A stretch of DNA of 64,000 nucleotides from Owenia fusiformis (GCA_903813345.2 CAIIXF020000007.1:11723730-11787729), one strand, 5' to 3'. Positions 12,261-22,681 are shown, counted from the first letter of the stretch. Numbers and translations: made by a program. The notes: generated from the letters alone by a model not told the origin.

Positions 12261-12291
12261 GGAATCCCCGATGACGTCATCAGGGGATTCC
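12261..12291. promoter_or_regulatory. 31-bp palindrome with CRE core in the NSF 5' region
   Basis: A perfect CRE (TGACGTCA, 12272-12279) sits at the centre. It is flanked by GGAATCCCC and GGGGATTCC, which are inverted copies of each other and resemble kappaB-type sites. Only one base breaks the symmetry. The palindrome lies 15-45 bp upstream of the NSF start codon, in the one clearly GC-rich stretch of the region. It is either promoter or 5' UTR. CRE is the CREB/ATF site by established knowledge; binding here is inferred. Confidence 0.6.
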
Positions 12292-12368
12292 GTCCACGTA
12301 AATACCTCCACGTCTTTTCTGGGTGACTCTCCTCTGAATAAGGCCATTGAAAGTTAATTATATGTGTA

Positions 12369-12607
12369 TGTGATATAGTAAGATTAAAAGTGAATTGAAA
12401 TATAGATGGCATGCTAACAATAACATTAAAAGTAGATTGAAGATAGATGGCATGCCAGTTTTTACCCAGAAAAGTCAGTTGACAAGAAGTGGCCATATAT
12501 GAGACATGTAATAATTAGAAGCAGAGAGAGGAAATAAAGAAATCGAAAGACCTAAAGGACAATAGCGACAATAACCGATAGATATAGTAGTAAGTAACAT
12601 ATTCACA
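12369..12607 (+). repeat. 5' LTR of the Gmr1-like element
   Basis: 239 bp, starting TGTGATATAGTAAG and ending ATATTCACA. It is identical by eye to 19000-19238. It contains two direct copies of AGATGGCATGC (12408 and 12447 areas). Confidence 0.95.
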
Positions 12608-12625
12608 TGGTGGCGGCGAAGAAAG
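12608..12625 (+). promoter_or_regulatory. primer binding site of the Gmr1-like element
   Basis: TGGTGGCGGCGAAGAAAG directly follows the LTR. TGG pairs with a tRNA 3' CCA end. The first 11 bases resemble the tRNA-Leu complement seen in the neighbouring element, with one mismatch, but the match fades after that. The primer tRNA is therefore not certain. Confidence 0.6.
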
Positions 12626-13856
12626 AACAAGCGCTTCAGGAGAGGTAATATAGTTACATTACTTTGTGCTCAAGGATTCTGACATTTTGATGAAGGCAAG
12701 AAGCCCATGCAAAAATATCTGCATCTCAATACAGAAAAGTGAACATTGGCCAGTCAACTCAAGTTATAAGATATAAGATAAAACCCAAGTGGTAAAGAAA
12801 AGCAAATCTAGAGATAAAAGCCAAATTGAATAAGTGAGCTTCATTGGCAAAATATAGAGGTTTCAAGATAACCAAAATAAGAAAAGCAAAAGTCAAATAT
12901 CAATCATATACAGTGGCAATCATAAAGCTAAAAAGTAAAGCAGTGCCCTATAGTAAGCATGATTTGATATGAAGGAAATACATTGAAGTTGCATCCAGGA
13001 GTAAAAATTGGAAAACTTGAAGTTTCAAAAAGGAAATTTTACAAAGTTACAATTTGCAATTCACATGGTATATTTTACATTGGTTTTGTATTCAGTGCAA
13101 TATATTGATTTTGAACACTGTTTATTAGATTTAAGTGTCCCAGTTAGTTAGTTAGGTGTGAACTGTGAAGTTATAATTAGCCAAGATTAGATGCTTTTTT
13201 CAACTTAAGGCGCACTCACTAAGCAGAGCATAATAGGTAGCCTGAGTTTATGTTATTGAAGGCCATTATCAAATTTAAAATACTTTTTGCCATTTTAGAA
13301 GGTCAAGTTGACCTCTCAGTCTGTTTGCAAACAAGTATGGCTTGCCAATAGGGGCAGTGTAATTGATACAAGGCCTGTCAATAGATGATTTACTACAGTT
13401 TAGTGAAAGATTGACATTCCTTTAAAGAATTATAATTAATTATAGTTAGTGATTAGTGATTTAGCATCATAGTCTACAACTTGTGCTGTTTATTTATACC
13501 AATAGCATATCAATTTTAAGCTTTGGGACAGTTAGTTTTGAAACTTTTCATAATCTTTTAACATATAGTTACAAGTTAGAGAATAAAGTTAGATAGAAAT
13601 GCAAGTTACATTCTCATAATCAAGATATAGAATACTGGATTCAGTTAATTCTCTATTAAGATATTAGATTTATAGGAAGCCATTTCTTTTAACATATAGT
13701 TACAAGTTAGCATAAAGTTAGATAGAAATGTAAGTTACATTGTAACGACACTGCGATGATGTATCAGGTACTATTCAGATTTTGTATAAATTAAAACAGA
13801 TCTATATGGTACTTGTGTTATTGTTTGGTGTGGTGTATTAGTTAATATTAAATGTT
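12626..13856 (+). other. leader of the Gmr1-like element
   Basis: About 1.2 kb of AT-rich untranslated leader. It holds a direct repeat of roughly 57 bp (13557-13613 and 13684-13741) containing ACATATAGTTACAAGTTAG. No frame was recognised. Confidence 0.6.
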
Positions 13857-16800
13857 ATGGATACAAGATCAACAAAAGCTGAAGACAGAAAGAAAACAGG
13901 TATGGCTGAATCTAAAGATAACACTAAACCTACTCAAGTTGATGATGATCAGTACTATGATGACTTTGACCAAGGTGTTGAAACTAAGCCAACACAAAGG
14001 GATCCTGAATTTGGTCCACAACAAGGAGGTGATAGTACAATGATGATGCGTTTCATGATGGAGATGTTTGACAAAATGGAACATTCCCGTATGCAGCTAG
14101 AAGAAAGAAGAGTTAGGGAACAGCAAGAATACCGTGAGGAAAATAGGCGACTCATTGAAGAAATTCGTCATGAAAAGAAACAAGAAGAAAAGCGCCCCAA
14201 GGATCCTTACATAACGAAACTGAAAGATGGTGATGACATTGAGGATTTTTTGACTGTGTTTGAGAGAACTGCAAAGATGTGCAACTGGAAGAAGGAGCAT
14301 TGGACACTGAAATTAGCACCATCTTTATCAGGAAAAGCACAGGCTGCTTATGTCAGTTTGAATGCTGTTGACGCCATAGATTATGACACAGTCAAAGAAA
14401 CTATCCTGAAGAGATATGCGATCAATCAAGAATCTTACAGAACTCGGTTTAGGAATCTTCACAGATCTATTGATGAAGGAATTAAGCCCTTCGCAATTAG
14501 ACTGACTGATGCTTTTGACAAATGGTCGAAGGATGCTGTAACAAGAGATCAACTCAAGGATCTTATCGTCAAGGAGCAGTTAATTTGCACCTTCCCCAGT
14601 GATGTGCAAATTTGGGTCAGACAGCATGACTCAAAAACAACTGATGAAGTTGTGCACTTAGCTGACAATTACATTGAAGCAAGAAAATCTCAGAAGGAAG
14701 ATGTAGAAAAAGCAGAAGCCAAGTCAAAGTTCAAAAAGTTTGGAAACAAAACCAACCCAAAGAAGAACAAAGATGATGAAGAAAAACCATCTGATACAAG
14801 TGAATCAAAAGAAGACTACTACAAGAAAGTTAAGGAGACGTCACGGTGCTTCAAATGTGGAGTCCGGGGCCACCATTCGGCTTCGTGCCAGAGTGGGAAG
14901 GAGATAATGAAATGTACAAAATGCAATAATTTGGGGCACGTGATCTCAAATTGTAGCACAGATATGTCCTTGAAATGTGAAAATTGTAATATGTTTGGTC
15001 ATGTCACGAGCAGGTGCCGTAGACAAGGCAAACAATCTTTCCTTTGCAAGGCAAAATCTGACATATTCTCTCAATACAGCAACAGTGATGATGGGACAGT
15101 TCAAGGGATGCTGAATGATAAAGAAGTGACCTTATTGATTGATACAGGAAGCTGCAAGACCATCATCCACAAGGATTTGGTACAACCTGAGGACATTTTA
15201 ACAAATGACAAGGTTATGATGACATGTGTTCATGGGGACCAGGAATCTTACCCGACTACAAAAGTAAAGTTCGCCATTGGTGATGATGTATATCAAGTGA
15301 AAGCAGTCGTTTCTGATTCAGTCCCTACACCAGTCTTACTTGGTCAAGACATATTGAAAAGATTGGACAGGGATAAAATGAATAAGTATATATACAAAAA
15401 GATCAACCCTGTGCCTGCATATGTTACAACGAGGCAACAATGGAAGCAACAGTTGAGAGATGATGCAGATGAGGAACATGAAGTTGAGAATTCAGGAGTC
15501 AAGTTAGTTGGACAGCATGACGAAAATGATGTTCAAGAAGATGATGTTCTCATTAAAGAAGATGAGGATTATCCAAAAGAAGATGATGTTCTCACTGAAG
15601 ATGATGAGGACAATCCAAAAGAAGATGAAGTTCTCACTGAAGATGATGAGGACAATCCAAAAGAAGATGAAGTTCTCACTGAAGATGATGAGAACAAGTC
15701 AAACGAAGATGATGTTCTCACTGAAGATGATGGGAATATCCCTAGAGATGCAATTCTCTCTGAAGTAGATGAGAATGATCCAGTAGATGATGTTCTCATT
15801 GAAGATGATGAGAATAATTCTAAAGAAGATGACATCAACACAATAGGCAAGTGTAAACTCAAAGATGATATTCGTGGGCATAAACCCGTACCTGTAGTAC
15901 ACAATGTGACACGGAATGAATGTCAAACCAAAGATGATGTTACATTCCCTTTTTCATTTGATGAGACAGTGTTTCTACCCAAGTCAAGTGACAAGCTGTA
16001 CAAAACCAAATCACAAAGAAGGGCAACCAAACGGAAACATGCAAATGTCAATCTAAACAAGGAATGTGAACTTGATGCAGTCAGTCCAGAGGACCTAAAA
16101 GAATTGCAGAGCAACGACCCAAGTCTAAGAGATGTGCGAATGAAGCTACTTATCTCGACTGAAGAAGTGCGAGAAACTCCATACTTTATTATGAAAGATG
16201 GACTTCTGATCAGAGTTACAAAGAATCCCCTTAATGAGTATGTTGAGCAAATTGTGCTTCCTAATAGTTGTAGGAAAAAGATACTACAATTGGCACATGA
16301 CATACCTCTATCAGGGCACCTAGGAATAAAGAAGACAACAGACAGGATATTGAGGAGATTTTTCTGGCCTGGTATCTACAAGGACATAAAGCAGTTTTGT
16401 AAATCTTGTGATATCTGCCAACATACAGCGAGAATGAGAGTTGTTGACAGAGCGCCTTTGATCCCTCTGCCTGTTGTAAAAGAACCATTTACAAAGATAG
16501 GTATGGACATAGTAGGACCTCTTCCTCGCTCTACAAAAGGGAACAGATTTATTCTTTGTATAGGAGACTATGGAACACGTTATCCAGAGGCAGTCCCACT
16601 TAGAAGTACAGATGCCAAGAAAATCGCCAATGAATTGATGATACTGTTTTCAAGAGTCGGCATTGTAAAGGAAATTTTAAGTGATCAAGGAACCAACTTC
16701 ATGTCTAAGTTACTGAATGAGGTGTACAGACTTCTAGGTGTCAAAGGAATCAAGAGTACCCCATATCATCAACAAACAGATGGCCAAGTTGAAAGGTTCA

Positions 16801-18830
16801 ATGGTACTTTGATTAACATGCTGAAGAAGTTTGTTGTTGCAGAACCAAAACTATGGGATATTTACCTTCCCTATGTTTTGTTCGCATATCGTGAAGTACC
16901 AAATGAATCTACAGGATTTTCTCCCTTTGAATTGCTCTACGGACGTGATGTTCGAGGACCATTAGATGTTCTGAAAGAAACATGGACAGCTAAAGAAGAC
17001 ACCCCACAGACTGTTGTTGATTATGTTCTCAAGATGAGAGATAAGCTAAGCAACTTACAGATTCTTGCTGAAGAAAATGCAAAACAAGCAAAAGTTACCC
17101 AGAAGAAGTACTACGATGAAAAGAGTAGAAATATTAGCTTCAAACCAGGAGATGATGTTTTACTCCTACTACCATCAAGTGAAAACAAACTTGAAGCACA
17201 GTGGCAAGGCCCTTATAAAGTAGTAAGAAGACATGGTAAAGTCAATTATGAGATTGAGCTCTTCAATGGAAAGATGAAGATATACCATGTCAACTTACTG
17301 AGAAAATACCTAGACAGAAGAGACTATTGTTTTATGGCAGCAACTGATGAGGAAGACAGTGATGCAGAGGAAATTATGAATCTTCCTACCTACAGTCTAC
17401 ACAGTACAGTTAGCTCTGATGGCAATGTGACTATTGATTGTAATATCAATCCAGAGTTGACTACTAACCATACAAAACAGATCAAGAAGCTATTAGGCAG
17501 TTTTAGTGATGTTCTCTCAAACAAGCCAGGAAGAACAAGCCTGATAAAACATAATGTGGACACAGGAGATAATATACCACGTAAGCAGCCAAGCTATAGA
17601 ATACCTCAAAGTCAGATGAAAGTCGTCAAAGAGGAATTAGATACAATGTTGAAGGAAGGATACATAGAGCCCTCTAGAAGTGAGTGGATCTCTAACATAG
17701 TATTAATTCCAAAGAAAGATAATACTATGCGTTTTTGCATCGATTTTAGATATCTAAATAGCGTCTCCCGATTTGATCTTTACATGATGCCAAGGATTGA
17801 TGCCATTTTAGATAGATTGCATAAGGCACAATGGATTACTGTGATCGATTTATGTAGGGGCTTTTGGCAAATACCTCTTACAGATGATTCTAAAGAGAAG
17901 TGTGCATTCAGAACACCATGGGGAATCTACCAATTTGTTGTAATGCCGTTTGGTTTACATGGAGCTCCTGCCACTTTCCAAAGAATGGTTGATGAGATGA
18001 TCAGAGGATTAGAAGACCATGTAGCAGCTTACATCGACGACATAATCATCTATAGTGAGACTTATGAAGATCACATGAAGCACGTAGAAGAACTGCTGAA
18101 CAGACTACGACTGAATAATCTTACTGCAAAGCCTTCAAAGTGCCAGTTTGCATTTCAAGAAGTAGTATATTGTGGCCATATGGTTGGAAAAGGTGTTGTT
18201 TCACTGAAGCCAAGTGCCATAGATGCAATCAAGAATTTTAACAAGCCAGAAACAAAAGAGTTACTGAAGACCTATTTAGGTATGACAGGCTACTATCGCC
18301 GTTTTATAAAGGATTATGCAACCAAGGCATACAACTTAACTGAACTGACCAGAAATCAAGCACCAAAGAAGATATTTTGGGAAGATAAGTCAGATGAAGC
18401 TTTCTACAAACTCAAAGAATACCTTTGCAAATACCCAATACTTCGAAGCCCAGATTTTGACCTACAGTTTCTAGTCATCACTGATGCAAGTGCCTATGGT
18501 ATTAGTGGCATACTGAGTCAGAACTTCGAGGATGGAGAGCATCCCATCATGTATTTGAGTAGAAAAATGTTACCAAGAGAAAGAAATTACTCTGTAATTG
18601 AGAAAGAATGCTTGGCGATGAAATGGTCTATAGAGAAGTTGAGTTACTACTTGCTAGGAAGAGTCTTCAAAGTCATTACTGACCACAATCCTTTGGTATG
18701 GTTGCATAACATGAAGAATACAAACCCAAGATTGATGCGTTGGGCACTCGCTCTACAGCAGTACAATTTTACAGTGGTGCATAGACCTGGATCAGCTAAT
18801 AAAAACGCTGATGCATTGTCAAGACTATAA
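13857..18830 (+). CDS. Gag-Pol polyprotein, integrase upstream of reverse transcriptase
   Basis: 1,657 residues in one frame. It makes the capsid and enzymes that copy the element's RNA and insert the DNA. A Gag capsid region (about 110-280) is followed by three CCHC zinc knuckles (331-344, 353-366, 374-387). The aspartic protease has DTG at 429-431. An acidic repeat stretch (about 560-665) is next. The integrase has H814 and H821 in its zinc site, a D884-D943-E979 triad with D35E spacing, and a GPY/F-like module (QGPYKVV). The reverse transcriptase shows FCIDFRYLN and YIDD (1392-1395). RNase H (TDASAYG, D1543) ends the protein at NADALSRL. The Ty3/gypsy norm places integrase last; here it lies before reverse transcriptase. 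The start ATG follows the long leader. All catalytic residues seen are intact. Confidence 0.95.
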   Translation: MDTRSTKAEDRKKTGMAESKDNTKPTQVDDDQYYDDFDQGVETKPTQRDPEFGPQQGGDSTMMMRFMMEMFDKMEHSRMQLEERRVREQQEYREENRRLIEEIRHEKKQEEKRPKDPYITKLKDGDDIEDFLTVFERTAKMCNWKKEHWTLKLAPSLSGKAQAAYVSLNAVDAIDYDTVKETILKRYAINQESYRTRFRNLHRSIDEGIKPFAIRLTDAFDKWSKDAVTRDQLKDLIVKEQLICTFPSDVQIWVRQHDSKTTDEVVHLADNYIEARKSQKEDVEKAEAKSKFKKFGNKTNPKKNKDDEEKPSDTSESKEDYYKKVKETSRCFKCGVRGHHSASCQSGKEIMKCTKCNNLGHVISNCSTDMSLKCENCNMFGHVTSRCRRQGKQSFLCKAKSDIFSQYSNSDDGTVQGMLNDKEVTLLIDTGSCKTIIHKDLVQPEDILTNDKVMMTCVHGDQESYPTTKVKFAIGDDVYQVKAVVSDSVPTPVLLGQDILKRLDRDKMNKYIYKKINPVPAYVTTRQQWKQQLRDDADEEHEVENSGVKLVGQHDENDVQEDDVLIKEDEDYPKEDDVLTEDDEDNPKEDEVLTEDDEDNPKEDEVLTEDDENKSNEDDVLTEDDGNIPRDAILSEVDENDPVDDVLIEDDENNSKEDDINTIGKCKLKDDIRGHKPVPVVHNVTRNECQTKDDVTFPFSFDETVFLPKSSDKLYKTKSQRRATKRKHANVNLNKECELDAVSPEDLKELQSNDPSLRDVRMKLLISTEEVRETPYFIMKDGLLIRVTKNPLNEYVEQIVLPNSCRKKILQLAHDIPLSGHLGIKKTTDRILRRFFWPGIYKDIKQFCKSCDICQHTARMRVVDRAPLIPLPVVKEPFTKIGMDIVGPLPRSTKGNRFILCIGDYGTRYPEAVPLRSTDAKKIANELMILFSRVGIVKEILSDQGTNFMSKLLNEVYRLLGVKGIKSTPYHQQTDGQVERFNGTLINMLKKFVVAEPKLWDIYLPYVLFAYREVPNESTGFSPFELLYGRDVRGPLDVLKETWTAKEDTPQTVVDYVLKMRDKLSNLQILAEENAKQAKVTQKKYYDEKSRNISFKPGDDVLLLLPSSENKLEAQWQGPYKVVRRHGKVNYEIELFNGKMKIYHVNLLRKYLDRRDYCFMAATDEEDSDAEEIMNLPTYSLHSTVSSDGNVTIDCNINPELTTNHTKQIKKLLGSFSDVLSNKPGRTSLIKHNVDTGDNIPRKQPSYRIPQSQMKVVKEELDTMLKEGYIEPSRSEWISNIVLIPKKDNTMRFCIDFRYLNSVSRFDLYMMPRIDAILDRLHKAQWITVIDLCRGFWQIPLTDDSKEKCAFRTPWGIYQFVVMPFGLHGAPATFQRMVDEMIRGLEDHVAAYIDDIIIYSETYEDHMKHVEELLNRLRLNNLTAKPSKCQFAFQEVVYCGHMVGKGVVSLKPSAIDAIKNFNKPETKELLKTYLGMTGYYRRFIKDYATKAYNLTELTRNQAPKKIFWEDKSDEAFYKLKEYLCKYPILRSPDFDLQFLVITDASAYGISGILSQNFEDGEHPIMYLSRKMLPRERNYSVIEKECLAMKWSIEKLSYYLLGRVFKVITDHNPLVWLHNMKNTNPRLMRWALALQQYNFTVVHRPGSANKNADALSRL
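15538..15840 (+). repeat. acidic 42-bp tandem repeat inside the polyprotein
   Basis: About seven units related to VLTEDDEDNPKEDE lie between the protease and integrase. The repeat stays in frame. It looks like a disordered linker that grew by slippage. Confidence 0.85.
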
Positions 18831-18985
18831 GATGAGAAACTGTTAGAAACTTGTATATAGATAAACATTTTAACAAAATTTGTTAGGGAAAAGCCATCCC
18901 TAATAGGACTTTATATAAGAAATAGAGATACGAAGATGTGACTGTTTTACTGAGATGGAAAAATTTAAAGAGCAAAAACAGTCAA

Positions 18986-18999
18986 GAAAAGGGGGAAGA
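18986..18999 (+). promoter_or_regulatory. polypurine tract of the Gmr1-like element
   Basis: GAAAAGGGGGAAGA ends exactly at the 3' LTR, as expected for the plus-strand primer. Confidence 0.85.
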
Positions 19000-19238
19000 T
19001 GTGATATAGTAAGATTAAAAGTGAATTGAAATATAGATGGCATGCTAACAATAACATTAAAAGTAGATTGAAGATAGATGGCATGCCAGTTTTTACCCAG
19101 AAAAGTCAGTTGACAAGAAGTGGCCATATATGAGACATGTAATAATTAGAAGCAGAGAGAGGAAATAAAGAAATCGAAAGACCTAAAGGACAATAGCGAC
19201 AATAACCGATAGATATAGTAGTAAGTAACATATTCACA
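19000..19238 (+). repeat. 3' LTR of the Gmr1-like element
   Basis: 239 bp, identical by eye to the 5' LTR; followed by the target duplication GTGTA. Confidence 0.95.
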
Positions 19239-19319
19239 GTGTAACGTCCTGTCAATATACCAAATCTTAGGATGATGAAAAGACGAACAAAATAATACAA
19301 TATTCAGTAGTAAAAATAC
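19239..19319. other. 81-bp genomic spacer between two LTR elements
   Basis: A remnant of the original NSF upstream sequence. It carries one target duplication of each element, GTGTA at its left and AATAC at its right. Confidence 0.75.
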
Positions 19320-21568
19320 TGTAGCGGGAGCGCATTTTTCTTATTTATTTTCAAGTTTTATTTTCATGTTTTTCTGATCAAGATCAAATTATGTTTTATA
19401 TATGGTTAAAAAGAACATTATTTTAACAATTTATTCATTTTTATTTCATGCAAAAAGGAACAATGGTTTTTGAGTAAGATACGTTTGAATAACTAGTGTA
19501 AACGTGTGGTTTTATTTAATTGCCGGCCGCCTGGCACACATGATTTCAGTTCTTATTTACTCATGTTCTTTCTCATTAAATATAGAGAAGAGTATTTGTC
19601 TATAAATTATAATAATTATTTCTTAAATTAAGGGTGAATTGAGCTTTTAAACGGTGTATTAAACTTTGAATTTGATCTCATACTTTAGGAGATATTGTAA
19701 TTTAAAAAGAGTGATTTTCAGTCAAGTTTTATATTTCTGACGGCATTTTGCCGACACTTTTTCAAACTTTCCCACATAGTAATCTGATTGACAGGCTAGC
19801 GCTAGGTTTATTAGTCTTTGATGTGACAGCTATTTTGACATTGTAGCAAGCTAACAGACCTGCTGTCATAGTAGCATTTCCTTATATGGAAAGAGATGTT
19901 CCGAAAAATAAACCTTCTCACGTTCGTTCGGGGAATGTTCAGTCTAGTTTTGAATGCTGAAGAGTAAGAACCTGCGATTACATTTTGGATTTATAACAGA
20001 ATTGTATCATTGGATTTATAACTGATTCCTAGCAGATTTTGGATTTATATAGCTGTATTAAGTTGCGCTGGATATTTGTGCTACTGGTGATCGTATTATT
20101 GTGGATTTATATTGAACATAACTGGATATATCTTGCGTTAACGGAGATACGTTGTTAGCCTGAAAGTCGTTCAGCGCTGCTTGTGACTATGTATTCTGAT
20201 ATAAGGTAATTATTACAATAAAGTCTTGTTATTTGTTCATTTAAATTCACTGTGTCTGTTTTGATATAAACAAGTGAAGCTAAAGTGAGTCAATCTAGTC
20301 CACATTTACTGCTAAATTTCCATTGCAATTCAAGAGTGATAAGGGAAATAAATTCAATTTTACATCCTTCATTCAATCAATTCACAGTCCATTGTTTCAA
20401 ATATTCCATTTATTAGCATTCGCTATCACCAATTCTTTATCCCCAGTATTTCTATCAATCTAAACGTTTCGCATATTCATTATTTTTATCCTTAATTCCC
20501 AGTGCTACTGTCAATTATTCCAATCTCATTACATTCATTTTTGCTACAATTTACAACATTCATATTTCTTTGTCTAAAGATTGGCCATATCTGTAACAAA
20601 TTGCTCCTACCAAAACTGCTCCTTACGTTTTGCTCCGGAGCCAATTTCTCTTGTGTGGAGTAAAGAATTTATTTCAAAGAGGCAAGGTAGTGTAAGACTA
20701 TTGCTATGTGACTTAATTGGTATAACCAAGGTAGTAGTAATTCATATGCAATAGGTACTTAATTGCTCTTAATTGCTCTCAAAGCTCCTGTTTTGCTGTT
20801 AAACTATTGATTTGGAGCATTGTGCTTTGCTCCGGAGCCCATTGAGAGCTCCTGCTTGATTGACTATTAATTTGGAGCCTTGCATTTTGATCTGGAGCCT
20901 GCTTTGCTTTAAGGCTCATTGATTTATTGACTCATTGAGAGCATTACATTTTGCTCCGGAGCTTGTTATTGACTCTAATTGTATTTGGAGCCTGACGGAG
21001 GCATTTATTTGAGCACTACATTTTGCTCCGGAGCCTTGCCAAGCCATTTGTTTTAATATTGCACTTTGCTCCAGAGCCTGTTTCTGGCTCCTTAAATAAA
21101 GAGCACTACATTTTGCTCCGGAGCCTGCTGCTTGCTCATTTTGTGCATTGAGCTTTGTGGAGCCATTATTCTGAATATAGCATTTTGCTCTGGAGCTCAA
21201 GTCGCTAGGAGCCTACCGTACTCAGTATTCATTACATTTTGCTCTTCTAGCCATCAAAGTGTGCTCTAATTGTTTCACGGAGCTATGTTGTAGAATTTAA
21301 ATATTGGCCAAACCATTCATTATCATCATTCTTCATTCACATATTCCTCCAATTTAAATTGATCATTTTTACATTTATCAAAGTTATTATATTTCCCTTG
21401 TCATTCTTTGTTATTCTACTTGTATAATATCAGTGGCAGAACGATAATTAAAATCAACACAACAAAATCCTTTCACCAACAGACGTTCCCCGCCGGCTCT
21501 CATACCACGTGAGAGTTTTAAAGTGACACACGGGTTTCCGCTCGGCCCAGACGCCACGTTCCGTCACA
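19320..21568 (+). repeat. 5' LTR of the large element
   Basis: 2,249 bp, TGTAGCGGGAGCG to CCGTCACA. A poly(A) signal AATAAA at 20217-20222 suggests that the transcript end lies shortly after it, leaving about 1.3 kb as U5. That part is rich in GCTCCGGAGC palindromes. A long minus-strand open frame across them is a by-product of the repeats. Confidence 0.93.
20632..21196. repeat. array of GCTCCGGAGC palindromes in the LTR
   Basis: Perfect copies lie at 20632, 20829, 20953, 21025 and 21115. One-base variants are at 21068 (GCTCCAGAGC) and 21187 (GCTCTGGAGC). Most follow TTTT or CATTTT. The same set is in the 3' LTR, 11,285 bases further on. Another perfect copy is at 22118 in the leader. Confidence 0.9.
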
Positions 21569-21569
21569 T

Positions 21570-21587
21570 TGGTGGCAGCGGTGGGAT
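21570..21587 (+). promoter_or_regulatory. primer binding site, tRNA-Leu type
   Basis: TGGTGGCAGCGGTGGGAT lies one base after the LTR. It is the complement of the 3' end of eukaryotic tRNA-Leu(AAG), which ends ATCCCACCGCTGCCACCA. Confidence 0.85.
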
Positions 21588-21737
21588 TATTATTTTGTTA
21601 ATTGATCTGGCGGTGTTAAAGGCTTGCATGTCTTGATTTTTTTATCTGTAAGCGTTCATCACTAGACTCACTTGTGAGGAGCAGAGAGTTTATTCCAAAG
21701 AGCCAAGGTAGTGTAAGGCTATTGCTATGTTACTTAA

Positions 21738-22518
21738 TTGGTACCGCCAAGGTAGTGTAATTCATTTGCAATAGGGACTTAATTGCTCATTTTGGAAAGA
21801 AGTGCTCCATTGAATAAGTACATGTGACTTTATATGAGCCACTTATTGAAGTGTTCTATTTAGTTGCTGTATAAGTGAATTTATGAACCGAGGGTAGTCC
21901 TCAGACTTTATTGTGTGAACCGAGAACCAAGGGTAGTCCTCCATTTGTGTATGCTTTATGAGCCGAGGGTATTCCTCACGATTTGCTCTTTGAACCGAGG
22001 GTAGTCCTCAATCTGTATGTTTTATGAACCGAGGGTAGTCCTCATGTTTTATGCGCTGTGAACAGACTTCTTAAAGAAATTTGCAGTGAAATCTGTATTG
22101 ATTTATGTGATACTTCTGCTCCGGAGCCACTCCAGTTGAATATTGAGAAAGAACACATTGAAATTAACGTTATTCCGTGCAGGTGCAGGTACACGTTTTT
22201 AAGAGTGAGGCAGATATAACACTGTTGTGAAGTTGTTGGCCGGATCGCTCTGTTTGATTTGTATTGTTCTTTAAGAGGAGCTGGCTAAAGAGCAGTTGTT
22301 AGTTGTACTGAGATTTATACCCGAATTGTGAACTGTTGAATCGTCACAGTTTAAGAGAGCATTGAAAAGTGTAATTCTTTGGCAACGTGTCTTAATTGGT
22401 TCTTCCAAGGTAGCATAAATCGTTAGCTAGAGTGACTTATGGCTCCTGAATTTGTTTAAGTGTAAGAGAGCATTGTAGTATAAATCTTTTGCAAACGTGT
22501 CTTAATTGGTTTGACCAA
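21738..22518 (+). repeat. repeated TTGG-CCAA hairpin with flanking conserved blocks
   Basis: The motif CTTAATTGG, a variable 4-5 base loop, then CCAAGGTAG occurs at 21738, 22396 and 22506, and once in each LTR (20717, 32002). The loop differs among copies while the stem is kept. Confidence 0.75.
21885..22044 (+). repeat. five leader copies of a GAGG-CCTC hairpin motif
   Basis: GAACCGAGGGTAGTCCTCA or a close variant occurs at 21885, 21924, 21960, 21992 and 22026. Each can fold with GAGG paired to CCTC. The location between primer site and gag is where retroelements carry packaging or dimerisation signals; that role is inferred. Confidence 0.8.
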
Positions 22519-22681
22519 GGTAGCATAATTCGTAGGCAAAAGTGACTTATTGCTCCTGAATTCGTAGGTGAGCACAAAGAGCAAGGTAGTATAATTCCTC
22601 ATCTTAGGTGACTTAATTGCTCATTTTGTGTGCTTATTGATAAAAAAAAAATATATCAGATCTGTGTATGAAATTTACACC

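Larger units (their letters stand above)
12369..19238 (+). mobile_element. Gmr1-like Ty3/gypsy LTR retrotransposon, full length
   Basis: A complete 6,870-bp element. Identical 239-bp LTRs flank a single gag-pol frame, with a primer site and a purine tract in the expected places. The 5-bp target duplication GTGTA is at 12364-12368 and 19239-19243. In pol the integrase precedes reverse transcriptase and RNase H. That order defines the Gmr1 group of Ty3/gypsy elements, first described from cod and other deuterostomes. Identical LTRs and an open frame point to a very recent insertion and possible activity. Confidence 0.93.

Noticed and set aside
12248-12350. Longer N-terminal reading frame upstream of the NSF ATG (starts MALFRGESPRK)
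   Set aside because: It is out of frame with MASR, runs into the intron and has no counterpart in NSF; treated as 5' UTR or promoter.
15508-15904. Open frames on both strands across the acidic repeat
   Set aside because: They are shadows of the GAAGATGAT-rich repeat within the gag-pol frame.
20916-21200. Minus-strand open frame of 94 codons in the LTR (repeated identically at 32201-32485)
   Set aside because: It is produced by the GCTCCGGAGC repeats (repeated SGAKCSA), lies inside the LTR, and has no domain.
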